Below, one piece after another: positions 6,230 to 13,494 of a DNA stretch of 15,265 nucleotides (position 1 is the first letter of the stretch; every line of letters starts with the position of its first letter). The notes beneath the pieces are model-generated. The model was given only the letters and a program-made list of their open reading frames with translations, did not search any database and had not been told where the DNA came from. Location: positions 1 through 15,265 of the forward strand of contig JAFGPH010000579.1 in the NCBI GenBank assembly GCA_016926135.1. Reading direction: 5' to 3'. This DNA comes from Deltaproteobacteria bacterium (GTDB lineage Bacteria > Desulfobacterota > DSM-4660 > Desulfatiglandales > HGW-15). Made by a program: the position numbers and the translations under genes.

Positions 6230-7648
6230 TCACAGGCCGACCTGGACCCCGTACTTCACCTTCACTTCACCGTTCTTCGGCACACCCACATCGAATCGAA
6301 TGGTAAAGGCATCCTCCTTCTTGTAGGGGTGAGAATTGCTGACGATCTTCCAGTTGCCGAAGAGGGGCTCCACGATCCCCACCTTCACATCCAGCTCCTT
6401 GTGGTTCCGCAGGGTGATCTCCCATTCCGATTCGTGGAGCCGGGAGGTGAGTTGCCGGTAATCGGTCTGGACCCGTTCGGCCACCACATCAAAGGCCTCG
6501 CCGATTTTGAGCTTCACCTCCTCGTCCTTCGGGACGTGATCGATCCTGTCCTCGCCCACAAACTGCTGACTTGCGTCCTCGTCCTGTTTGTAGAGGCGAA
6601 CCACTCCCGCCGGCAGGGGCATGCCCAAATGGTTCTCCTTTGAGTTCTTGAACCGCATATAGACGTTCACCGGCTGCTTAGGGGTCCGTTCCATGAACTT
6701 CCTGGTAAAATAGCTCTTCACCCCGTAAACGAGGAGTTCCTTTTGGACCCCGGCATTCCGGGCTTCCAGGAGGCTGATCTGTTTGGTCTGATTGTCCTTG
6801 ATGGTGGTTTTCCGGCCCAGGTCGTAGATGTGGTACTCGAAGAAGGCCTTCTCCTCGAACTGGGGGGCCCTGGCCGCCTTGAACGCCGCCGCCTGGGGCA
6901 CCTCCCTCGCCCGGTCCTCCGCCACCCTGTGCACCTCACCGGCCACGAGCTTGAGCCGGGCATCCTTGTACGTGGCACCGCTCCTGTTGTCCACCGTCAC
7001 CCATCCGGAGAGATCCGCAGAGGTATCCGTCCTGTTGAGGACCATCACATAGTCGGCCCTCCAGTTGATTCCCGTGGTCAGATAGGATACCTCCAGCTCG
7101 TGCGACCCTTTGGCATGGTTGGCAAAGATCCATGTAAGGGTGGGCTTGGCAATCAGGTTCTCGGGCAGGCCGGGGAGTACTTTGTAGCCGGGATGACCCA
7201 GATAGATCTCGTCGTTGATCCTGTAGATCTGATCCTGGTTGTTGCTCAGCAGGGTGGCCTCCACCACCTCTTTCCGGTCCTGGTACCGGTTCCAGTCCAC
7301 GATCTTGATGTCGCGGCCCACGTACTTGTCGAGCAGCTTCTTGGCGTTCATCAGGTCGTATTCGTAATTCTGTTCTAGCACGGAGAAGCCCTCGGGGTGG
7401 TTCAGGGAGGCGGCATGCACCGTCGGTGGCATGATCTGGGAGGCCACGTCCATGAAACGGAGTTCCCCTTCCCCCGGAGGAAGCGCCACCTTTCGCGTGT
7501 CCTTGATCAGCCCCAGGTTGTTGTTGTAGACGGTCACCTTCATCCCCACCTGGTCGTTGAGGTCGCTCTTGGTGACGCCCTGGGCGAACGCTCCGCCGAA
7601 CGGCAGGGTCATTACCGCAAGACACGAAAGAAATGCGATGATCTTCAT
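6230..7648 (-). CDS. Exported DUF4139-domain protein
   Basis: A 472-residue protein with a clear signal peptide (MKIIAFLSC to GGAFA, likely cut after Ala22). Start ATG 7648 is fixed by AGGAGGG six nt upstream; the in-frame upstream extension to 7711 lacks this. The rest matches the DUF4139 pattern: an early strand VTVYNNNLGLIKDTRKVALPPGEGELRF, a central YLTTGINWRADYVMVLN and GWVTVDNRSGATYKDARLKLVAGEVHR region, and a C-terminal EWEITLRNHKELDVKVGIVEPLFGNWKI beta-rich part. The biochemical role of this family is unknown. The protein has no lipobox cysteine after the signal peptide and no second membrane segment, so it is probably periplasmic or secreted. It lies between a helicase gene and a membrane hydrolase gene on the same strand. 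Confidence 0.85.
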   Translation of the reverse strand: MKIIAFLSCLAVMTLPFGGAFAQGVTKSDLNDQVGMKVTVYNNNLGLIKDTRKVALPPGEGELRFMDVASQIMPPTVHAASLNHPEGFSVLEQNYEYDLMNAKKLLDKYVGRDIKIVDWNRYQDRKEVVEATLLSNNQDQIYRINDEIYLGHPGYKVLPGLPENLIAKPTLTWIFANHAKGSHELEVSYLTTGINWRADYVMVLNRTDTSADLSGWVTVDNRSGATYKDARLKLVAGEVHRVAEDRAREVPQAAAFKAARAPQFEEKAFFEYHIYDLGRKTTIKDNQTKQISLLEARNAGVQKELLVYGVKSYFTRKFMERTPKQPVNVYMRFKNSKENHLGMPLPAGVVRLYKQDEDASQQFVGEDRIDHVPKDEEVKLKIGEAFDVVAERVQTDYRQLTSRLHESEWEITLRNHKELDVKVGIVEPLFGNWKIVSNSHPYKKEDAFTIRFDVGVPKNGEVKVKYGVQVGL

Positions 7649-7716
7649 GGGATTCCCTCCTGACACATCCCTTAAGGACATTTGTTGCTCGATTTTTTCT
7701 CGGTTCTCCAATTCCC

Positions 7717-7739
7717 CAATCGTCAGTGGACAATCGTCA
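7717..7739. repeat. Direct repeat CAATCGTCA (period 14)
   Basis: CAATCGTCA occurs at 7717-7725 and 7731-7739. The second copy includes the helicase stop codon. It is a minor repeat with no evident role. Confidence 0.4.
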
Positions 7740-10433
7740 ATCCAGGAAAACCGGTTCCCTCAAAATCAGCCGTATGGCCTCCCTGGCAGCGGAGGCCAGC
7801 CGGGGATGGGTCTCTTCCAGGTTGGCCACCTGCCTGAGATGGTCGGCCGTTCGGATCATGAGCGAGGCCATGTCCCCATCGTCCACCGGGATGAAGGAGA
7901 CGAGTTCTTCCCACGGCACACCCTTTGCCCACAGGAACAGGGAGGCTGCAGGCCAGAAGAGGATGGGGGGATTCTCGAAACCCCTTCTCGTCTTGAACCT
8001 TCTCATCTCCTCGATCTGCTCGTGCATGCGGTTGAAGGCGGCCTCCAGGGCTTCCAGGCCCATGGGGCTGCTCACCCTGACCTCCTGATCCTGCACCCTG
8101 TCCCACACAAACGGAGCGATACATCCTGCCATCGCCTCGGGTCCCACACCCTCGAAAGCTCCCCTCCGGATAGCCTCTGCTATGAGCAGAGGATGGTCCA
8201 GCCTCAGCTTCGAGGCCCAGCGGCCATCCGCGGTCAGCCGGTCCTCCCCGTCTACGAAGCCCGTATCACGCAAAAACCGCAAATGCCTCTTGAAGCTGAG
8301 CCAGAGCCCTCCCTTCAGCCCGTCTATCTCGGATTCCAGGGCACGAAATCTGCGGAGCAGGGTCCTCATCTCTCCCCGTTTTCCCGAGTGGCAGACCCTG
8401 AGGTGCTCACACTCCTCGCAGGGGAAGGACGGGGCAGTCACCCTCTCCGGGGAACCTTCCTCAGCCGTCTCCCTCTCGGGAGGAATTCCCACATCCAGGG
8501 GTTTCAGACCTCGTGTGGGGATGGAGGCCAGGAGCGATGAAAGCTGAGCCAAGGAGTAGTCTTCAGGCAGATCCACCCGGTGGTCCAGGATATCCTTGAT
8601 CTGGTGGATTTCCAGGTTTCGGAGCGTGATCCGCCCCTTCCTCACCCTCAGATTCCTTTTCAGGTTGTGTGCAGCACAGATCAGGTGGCCTTCCTCCATG
8701 GTGGCACGGAAGACCACGTACACATTCCGGTTCTTGTGCAGGATCAGCCTCCCGGGCTGGAGGTGCTCGCTGTAGAACTGCATGAGCCTCTCGCCCCGGG
8801 CCGTTCTCTCAAGGCGCTTCGCCTGCCGGTGAATCTCCGTCCTTCTCTGGATATGCTCCAGCACCTCAAAGGGATCTTCGGTATCACACCGACCCCTGGG
8901 AATGGCCCTCTTCAAGGCATCCACCATCTCCCCCCACTCAGTCTGCAGGAGGGAGCCCGACCTCCTCTGCTGGAAGGAGGCAAAGGAGCGATCGAGCATG
9001 TCCCTCACCTCATGCGGCGTGTGGGAAAGGAGGAGGTTCAGGGTCATGGAGAAATTGATGTGGATCTGGCTGAGGAGCGGTTCGGGCGGCAGGTCTCTCA
9101 GTTCGACGATGAACTGGGGATCCTGGTGGGTGCCCGGCACCACGAGGGCAAAGCCGATGTTGTCCTTCCCCCTGCGACCCGCCCTCCCGGTCATCTGATG
9201 AAGCTCCGTGGAGGTCAGGTTGCTGAACTGATGGCCGTCGAAGCGGTCACTCTGCACCAGCACCACGGTGCGGGCCGGGAAATTGACCCCTGCGGCCACC
9301 GTGGATGTGGAGAAGATGGCCTCCAGGTACCCCTTGTTCATCATCTCCTCCACCAGCACCTTCCAGTAAGGCAGCTGGCCCGCATGATGAGAGGTTACCG
9401 CGCAGTCCAAGAGGTACCTCATCTGGCGGTGTCGCTCCAGATGAGGGTATTTTTGCAGAAACACCCTCACCTCCCTTTTCACCCTTTCTCTCGCCTCATA
9501 AGGGTTATCCGGGGGAGAGCAGGTGAAGAGGGCCCTGTCACAGTCGGCCCTGGACTTGAGAAAGAAGATGGCGGGCAGGAGATCGAAGGCCCTGAGGCAT
9601 TGGATGATCTCGCCGTAGTTCAACCTTCCCCCTCTTCTTCCACGCCCTCCGGGCATCTGGAGGAATTTCTTTACCCTCGGCACGAGGCCTTTTTTCCCGG
9701 CCAGGGGCGAGATCAGGCCGTCAGGGAAGAGGAAGAGCATCTCCAGGGGCACGGGCCTTTCCCGGGAGCGCACGACCTGCATCCGCCTTCCCCTCGTCTC
9801 CTTCAACCACGCAGCAATTTCCTCGCCGTTGGATATGGTGGCTGAGAGGAGCAGGAGCCTAACCCGTGACGGGAGATAGATAAGGACTTCCTCCCACACC
9901 ACGCCCCGGTCAGGGTCGCTCAGGTAATGGGCCTCGTCCAGAATGACCAGGTCGGCCTGGATGTCGAGCCCTTCGTGCATGGCATCGTAGAGCTGGTTAC
10001 GCAGGATCTCGGTGGTCCCCACGACAACGGGGGCTCCCGCGTTCTCCTTCCTGTCCCCCGTGAGGATGCCGCACTTCTCGGGGCCGAACTCGCGGCGGAA
10101 CTCCCGGTAGATGGAATTGGAGAGGGCCTTGAGGGGCGAGGCGTACCATGTCCTGAGCCCCCTGGAGAGGCATCGGGCAATGGCCTGGGACGCAATCCAG
10201 GTCTTTCCGGCTCCCGTGGGGGCGCTCACCAGAACATCATGCTCACGGATGCTCTCCAGGGCCTCCACCTGGAAGGGGTCCGGGGTGAAGGGAGCGGGTT
10301 CCGGGACGCCGATCCTCTTGAAGCTCTGCCCGAGCTGGGGGTCCAGCTTGGGGTTGACGGACGGGGATTTCCTGCTGAACTGCCGCGGTCTGCCCTGCCT
10401 CCTCGGGTCGGAATGAAATCGGTGGCTCCTCAT
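7737..10433 (-). CDS. Ski2/Mtr4-like DExH-box helicase with DSHCT-type C-terminus
   Basis: An 898-residue superfamily 2 helicase. Motifs in order are a Q-like entry FTPDPFQVEAL (49-59), Walker A SAPTGAGKT (70-78), DEAH (166-169), SAT (197-199), the TSTVAAGVNFPAR region (about 376-388) and QMTGRAGRRG (413-422), which together match the Ski2-like group. After a central winged region come three cysteines, C672-x2-C675-x5-C681, and from about 742 a DSHCT-like end (DHPLLIAEAIRRGAFEGVGPEAMAGCIAPFVWDR and DDGDMASLMIRTADHLRQV). Ski2 and Mtr4 feed RNA to exosomes in eukaryotes, and actinobacterial HelY is a bacterial relative; the substrate here is unknown. The N-terminus is basic (about 1-30). ATG 10433 has only a weak ribosome site. 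It starts 52 nt after the stop of the acyl-CoA dehydrogenase gene. Confidence 0.9.
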   Translation of the reverse strand: MRSHRFHSDPRRQGRPRQFSRKSPSVNPKLDPQLGQSFKRIGVPEPAPFTPDPFQVEALESIREHDVLVSAPTGAGKTWIASQAIARCLSRGLRTWYASPLKALSNSIYREFRREFGPEKCGILTGDRKENAGAPVVVGTTEILRNQLYDAMHEGLDIQADLVILDEAHYLSDPDRGVVWEEVLIYLPSRVRLLLLSATISNGEEIAAWLKETRGRRMQVVRSRERPVPLEMLFLFPDGLISPLAGKKGLVPRVKKFLQMPGGRGRRGGRLNYGEIIQCLRAFDLLPAIFFLKSRADCDRALFTCSPPDNPYEARERVKREVRVFLQKYPHLERHRQMRYLLDCAVTSHHAGQLPYWKVLVEEMMNKGYLEAIFSTSTVAAGVNFPARTVVLVQSDRFDGHQFSNLTSTELHQMTGRAGRRGKDNIGFALVVPGTHQDPQFIVELRDLPPEPLLSQIHINFSMTLNLLLSHTPHEVRDMLDRSFASFQQRRSGSLLQTEWGEMVDALKRAIPRGRCDTEDPFEVLEHIQRRTEIHRQAKRLERTARGERLMQFYSEHLQPGRLILHKNRNVYVVFRATMEEGHLICAAHNLKRNLRVRKGRITLRNLEIHQIKDILDHRVDLPEDYSLAQLSSLLASIPTRGLKPLDVGIPPERETAEEGSPERVTAPSFPCEECEHLRVCHSGKRGEMRTLLRRFRALESEIDGLKGGLWLSFKRHLRFLRDTGFVDGEDRLTADGRWASKLRLDHPLLIAEAIRRGAFEGVGPEAMAGCIAPFVWDRVQDQEVRVSSPMGLEALEAAFNRMHEQIEEMRRFKTRRGFENPPILFWPAASLFLWAKGVPWEELVSFIPVDDGDMASLMIRTADHLRQVANLEETHPRLASAAREAIRLILREPVFLD

Positions 10434-10485
10434 CGGCCCGTCAGTGGAAAGCGGTGGGTGTTCGGCTCATCGTGATCTCCATTCT

Positions 10486-12111
10486 TCAATCTCCCCGGGT
10501 AAGCTCCGCGGCCACCGTGTTCATGTCCTGCAGGTATCCTGAAAGGAGCTTGGACGGCCCAATGGATTCGAGGCTCTCCGCCATTTCCTCCATGCATGCG
10601 TCACAGCCGAACGCAATCTTGAGCCCGTTCGCGTAAATCACCTCCGCGGCCTCCCGCACAAAGAGGCGCGATGCGGCCTCCATGAAAGTCTTGCTCCGAT
10701 TTGCGCCTTCATGGCGCGCCGCCTTCGCGCACAAGGCCCCCGCCACTTCCGCCCATGTCATCATGTCTGCCAGGAGGAAGTTGACATGCTGAGACCTGGT
10801 CAGCTTGGCGGCCCTGGCCTTGAAGATCATCTCATTGAGGTTCCGGATCGCCCTGGAGAGTTGCCGCGAACCGGACGCCTCCGGCAGTCCCTCCAGGCCT
10901 TCTGCCATGGATCGGTAGTATCCTCCCTTGGACCGCACGGTTTCTCTCATGCGGAACATGGCGATGATGTTTCGCTGGATTTCACTGGTTCCCTCGAAGA
11001 TGGTGGCGATCTTGACATCCCTCTTGATCTTCTCCACCTCATACTCCCGTATATAGCCATATCCTCCGAAGGCCTGGATGGCGTCGTTGGCCGCCGCATC
11101 CCCGGCCTCTGTGGCAAAGTACTTGGCGATGGAGCCTTCCACCTGGAGATCCTCCTCGCCTGCGTCCAGCCTCCGGGCGACCCTTTCGATGTAAGCCCTG
11201 GCCGCCTCCAGCCGCACCGCGTGGGGAACCAGCAGCCTGTGGGTGTACCCCTGCTTCTCGCAGAGGGGGCCCCCGAACTGGCTGCGGATCCGGGAATAGG
11301 CGATCGCCTTTTCCAGGGCCGCCACACCGGCCCCCAGACCGAAGGTCGCCACCATCAACCTCGTATAACCGAAGACCCGGTTGGCCTGTTTAAGCCCCTG
11401 CCCCTCTGCCCCGCCCACGAGGTTCTCCACAGGGACATAGAGGTCCTCCAGGCTCAGGGGACACGTGTCCGAGGCCCTGATGCCGTGCTTGTCTTCATGC
11501 TTTCCGGGTTTCAGTCCTTCAGCCCCCGCCTCCACCACGAAAAAGGAAGGGCCATCGGGGGTATCGGCCAGGATCGTGTAGAGATCCGCCACCCCTCCGT
11601 TGGTAATGAACTGCTTCTGGCCGTTCAGCCGATACCCCTTGATCCGTCCCGCCTCATCGAGCACCCGCTCCGCTTTGGTCTTGAGGGCCTGCACATTGGA
11701 ACCCGCATCCGGTTCGGTTACGCCGTAGGCCACAATGAGGCCTTCCTCCGCTATTCTGGCAATGTATTTCGACTTCTGCTCCGGAGTCGCCCCGACCCGG
11801 AGAGGATCCATGCCGAGACAGATGGCAAGAAACGAGGTGGCCACCGCCAGGTCCATTCTGGCCATCCTTTCTGAAATGACGGCGATCTCGGTTGCGCCGG
11901 CCCCGAGCCCCCCGAACTCCCCGGGGATGAAGATCAGGTGAAGACCGATCTCGGGGCCCAGCATGAACCGGATCAATTCCATGGGAAACTCCCCTTTCCG
12001 GTCCATCTCCAGTCGGGTCTGGAGCGGAAGCCGCTCCCGCTCGAGCTTGGCGATCGTGTCCAGAATCATGGAGAGCATTTCTGAATCCGTATTGGATTGA
12101 TGACCTGCCAT
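10486..12111 (-). CDS. Acyl-CoA dehydrogenase family protein
   Basis: A 541-residue flavoenzyme predicted to oxidise an acyl-CoA to its 2,3-enoyl form and pass electrons to an electron-transfer flavoprotein. Family marks are AYGVTEPDAGSN (128-139), LNGQKQFITNGGVADLYTI (162-180), FGGYGYIREYEVEK (348-361) and IFEGTSEIQRNII (371-383), where Glu373 is the expected catalytic base. The protein is about 150 residues longer than a standard enzyme of about 385. The extra C-terminal helices recall the VLCAD/ACAD9-like type. The chain-length or aromatic preference cannot be read. ATG 12111 is set by AGGAGGG eight nt upstream; a GTG at 12129 would overlap that site. A sigma-70-like promoter lies at 12136-12164. 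It is the first gene of the minus-strand run with the helicase, DUF4139 and hydrolase genes. Confidence 0.92.
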   Translation of the reverse strand: MAGHQSNTDSEMLSMILDTIAKLERERLPLQTRLEMDRKGEFPMELIRFMLGPEIGLHLIFIPGEFGGLGAGATEIAVISERMARMDLAVATSFLAICLGMDPLRVGATPEQKSKYIARIAEEGLIVAYGVTEPDAGSNVQALKTKAERVLDEAGRIKGYRLNGQKQFITNGGVADLYTILADTPDGPSFFVVEAGAEGLKPGKHEDKHGIRASDTCPLSLEDLYVPVENLVGGAEGQGLKQANRVFGYTRLMVATFGLGAGVAALEKAIAYSRIRSQFGGPLCEKQGYTHRLLVPHAVRLEAARAYIERVARRLDAGEEDLQVEGSIAKYFATEAGDAAANDAIQAFGGYGYIREYEVEKIKRDVKIATIFEGTSEIQRNIIAMFRMRETVRSKGGYYRSMAEGLEGLPEASGSRQLSRAIRNLNEMIFKARAAKLTRSQHVNFLLADMMTWAEVAGALCAKAARHEGANRSKTFMEAASRLFVREAAEVIYANGLKIAFGCDACMEEMAESLESIGPSKLLSGYLQDMNTVAAELTRGD

Positions 12112-12135
12112 GTCGTTTTCCCTCCTCACGATTTG

Positions 12136-12164
12136 GATATAGCCCGCTTTGGCACAGAAATCAA
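12136..12164 (-). promoter_or_regulatory. Candidate sigma-70 promoter of the acyl-CoA dehydrogenase gene
   Basis: On the minus strand, TTGATT (12164-12159) and TATATC (12141-12136) are separated by exactly 17 nt, four of six matches at each box, and end 24 nt before the start codon. The 9-bp direct repeat CCCGCTTTG lies inside the spacer and just upstream of the -35 box, which makes repression or activation by a bound regulator plausible. Confidence 0.5.
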
Positions 12165-12176
12165 TCCCCCGCTTTG
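12143..12176. promoter_or_regulatory. 9-bp direct repeat CCCGCTTTG, candidate operator
   Basis: CCCGCTTTG is found at 12143-12151 and 12168-12176, 25 bp start to start. One copy lies in the promoter spacer of the acyl-CoA dehydrogenase gene and the other just upstream of its -35 box, towards cobO. The 25-bp period is not an exact multiple of a helical turn, so cooperative binding on one face is uncertain. Confidence 0.35.
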
Positions 12177-12180
12177 ATGG

Positions 12181-12209
12181 TTGATTTTACCTGCCGAGGA
12201 TCGTACCAT
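12181..12209 (+). promoter_or_regulatory. Candidate sigma-70 promoter of cobO
   Basis: TTGATT (12181-12186), a 17-nt spacer and TACCAT (12204-12209) face cobO, four of six matches in each box. Transcription would begin near 12216, giving a short leader of about 44 nt to ATG 12260, too short for a cobalamin riboswitch. It is divergent from the promoter at 12136-12164. Confidence 0.4.
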
Positions 12210-12259
12210 TCGAGCGGTTCCGAACGAGAATGTCTGACCTCATTCATGCGGGGGCTGAT

Positions 12260-12799
12260 ATGAGCAAAGAATCTCACACGAAGGGATTGATTCTGGTCTT
12301 CACGGGCGATGGAAAGGGGAAAACGACAGCAGCGCTGGGCATGGCCCTTCGGGCCGCAGGACAGCAACTTCGCGTGCTGATCCTGCAGTTCATGAAGGGA
12401 AAGGGGAAGACCGGCGAAATCCAGGCGCTGGCAGGGAACCATCTCTCCATTACCATCCGGCAATGCGGGAGAGGCGTATTCTTCAAAACAAGTCCCTGTG
12501 ACGCCGCGGACATCTCCATGGCCCAGGAGGGTCTTGAAACCTTCAGGCGGGCCATGGAGAGCAAGGACTACGACCTTATCGTGCTGGACGAGATCAATGT
12601 GGCGGTGCATTTCGGTTTGCTCAGTATCGACGAAGTGATCCGGGCAATCCGTGAGAAACCTCCCGAACTCCACCTCGTCCTGACCGGCCGCAATGCCCAT
12701 GATGCCGTGCTGGACATTGCAGACCTCGTCACGGAGATGCGTGAAGTCAAACATCCCTATCGCCAGGGGGTTGAGGCCCAGAAGGGGATAGAGTACTGA
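12260..12799 (+). CDS. cobO: Cob(I)yrinic acid a,c-diamide adenosyltransferase (CobO/BtuR family)
   Basis: A 179-residue protein from ATG 12260. It adds the 5'-deoxyadenosyl group of ATP to reduced corrinoids and acts in the cytoplasm in adenosylcobalamin synthesis or salvage. It matches E. coli BtuR along its length: LILVFTGDGKGKTTAALGMALRA with the reversed-type P-loop GDGKGKTT (16-23), LQFMKGKGKTGE, LIVLDEINVAV, LTGRNAHDAVLDIADLVTEM and the C-terminal VKHPYRQGVEAQKGIEY. An in-frame ATG at 12230 would add ten residues; the later start has a run of G (GGGGG) just upstream, but either is possible. The cysteine-rich Rossmann gene follows after 37 nt on the same strand. No other cobalamin synthesis gene is in view. 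Confidence 0.95.
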   Translation: MSKESHTKGLILVFTGDGKGKTTAALGMALRAAGQQLRVLILQFMKGKGKTGEIQALAGNHLSITIRQCGRGVFFKTSPCDAADISMAQEGLETFRRAMESKDYDLIVLDEINVAVHFGLLSIDEVIRAIREKPPELHLVLTGRNAHDAVLDIADLVTEMREVKHPYRQGVEAQKGIEY

Positions 12800-12836
12800 C
12801 GGGGGAATTGTTCAAGGCATATCCCGGGAGCAGGTC

Positions 12837-13487
12837 ATGGAAAAGATCTGGATCATCGGTGTCGGCCGGTTCGGATCCCTCGCCTTCCAGCGATTGTCCA
12901 AGGCCGGGGGAAAGAGGCATTTTGTCCTGGTGGATCCTGTGGAGGACAACCTGTCGAGGTGTCAGGGTCCCGCATGCACGAGGGAGAAGGCCGACGGCGT
13001 CCTGTTTCTCAAGGAGCATCTCCAGTGGGATGGGGGTCCGGACTGGATCATCCCGGCGTTGCCCGTTCACCTGGCCGCTGAATGGATCCTCCTTCGCCTC
13101 GGCCCCGATCAGGTTCGCCGTATTTCCCTTCCCCCTGAGATGGACCACCTCCTGCCGAACCCCATGCGGGGCACTGAGGGCAACATCTATGTCACTCACG
13201 CTACTTTCAGATGCCCCGACGATTGCGCGGAGCCCAAGAACATGTGCACCGTCACAGGCAAAAAGAGGGGACAAAACATGTTTGACCTCCTCGGGGGTCT
13301 TGTCTTTCCACCGTTTCGGTCTTTGAACATCCGAAGCCATCAGCTCGCGCCCGGGGTCGGGGGGTATCGACCGGCAGCTCTCTTCTCCCTTTTAGAGCCC
13401 GTTCAAACGTCCAAGGTTAGCCTCATGGTCAGTACGGCCTGCCGCTGTCACGGCGTGATCACGGGAATGGAGCGTGCATCGAGATGA
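12837..13487 (+). CDS. Cysteine-rich Rossmann-fold protein of unknown function
   Basis: A 216-residue protein. The N-terminus IWIIGVGRFGSLAFQRL has a GxGxxG dinucleotide loop (8-13), and FVLVDP follows at about 29-34, as in NAD(P)-binding TrkA-N-like domains. The second half is unusual. CPDDCAEPKNMC gives C126-x3-C130-x6-C137, followed by TVTGKKRG, and near the end ACRCHG adds C202 and C204; C42 and C47 lie earlier. The clustering suggests a metal or iron-sulfur site. Such proteins are often labelled potassium transporter components because of the Rossmann domain, but there is no membrane segment here. It starts 37 nt after cobO, with GGGAG upstream of ATG 12837, so co-expression with a cobalamin enzyme is likely. 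Its stop is only 7 nt from that of the convergent mlaA gene. Confidence 0.7.
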   Translation: MEKIWIIGVGRFGSLAFQRLSKAGGKRHFVLVDPVEDNLSRCQGPACTREKADGVLFLKEHLQWDGGPDWIIPALPVHLAAEWILLRLGPDQVRRISLPPEMDHLLPNPMRGTEGNIYVTHATFRCPDDCAEPKNMCTVTGKKRGQNMFDLLGGLVFPPFRSLNIRSHQLAPGVGGYRPAALFSLLEPVQTSKVSLMVSTACRCHGVITGMERASR

Positions 13488-13494
13488 AGGGGGT

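Noticed and set aside
8580..9845. A 421-codon open frame on the plus strand opposite the helicase gene
   Set aside because: The minus strand in the same place encodes clear helicase motifs; the plus frame is low in recognisable structure and is the mirror of a GC-rich coding strand.
10711..11874. A 387-codon open frame opposite the acyl-CoA dehydrogenase gene
   Set aside because: The minus strand carries all acyl-CoA dehydrogenase motifs; the plus frame shows no family pattern.
12112..12259. A cobalamin riboswitch ahead of cobO
   Set aside because: The intergenic region is short, carries likely promoters and shows no B12-box-like sequence (GCCACTG).
12161..13340. Two minus-strand frames of 197 codons opposite cobO and the Rossmann gene
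   Set aside because: cobO is unmistakable on the plus strand, and neither antisense frame shows a family pattern or ribosome site.
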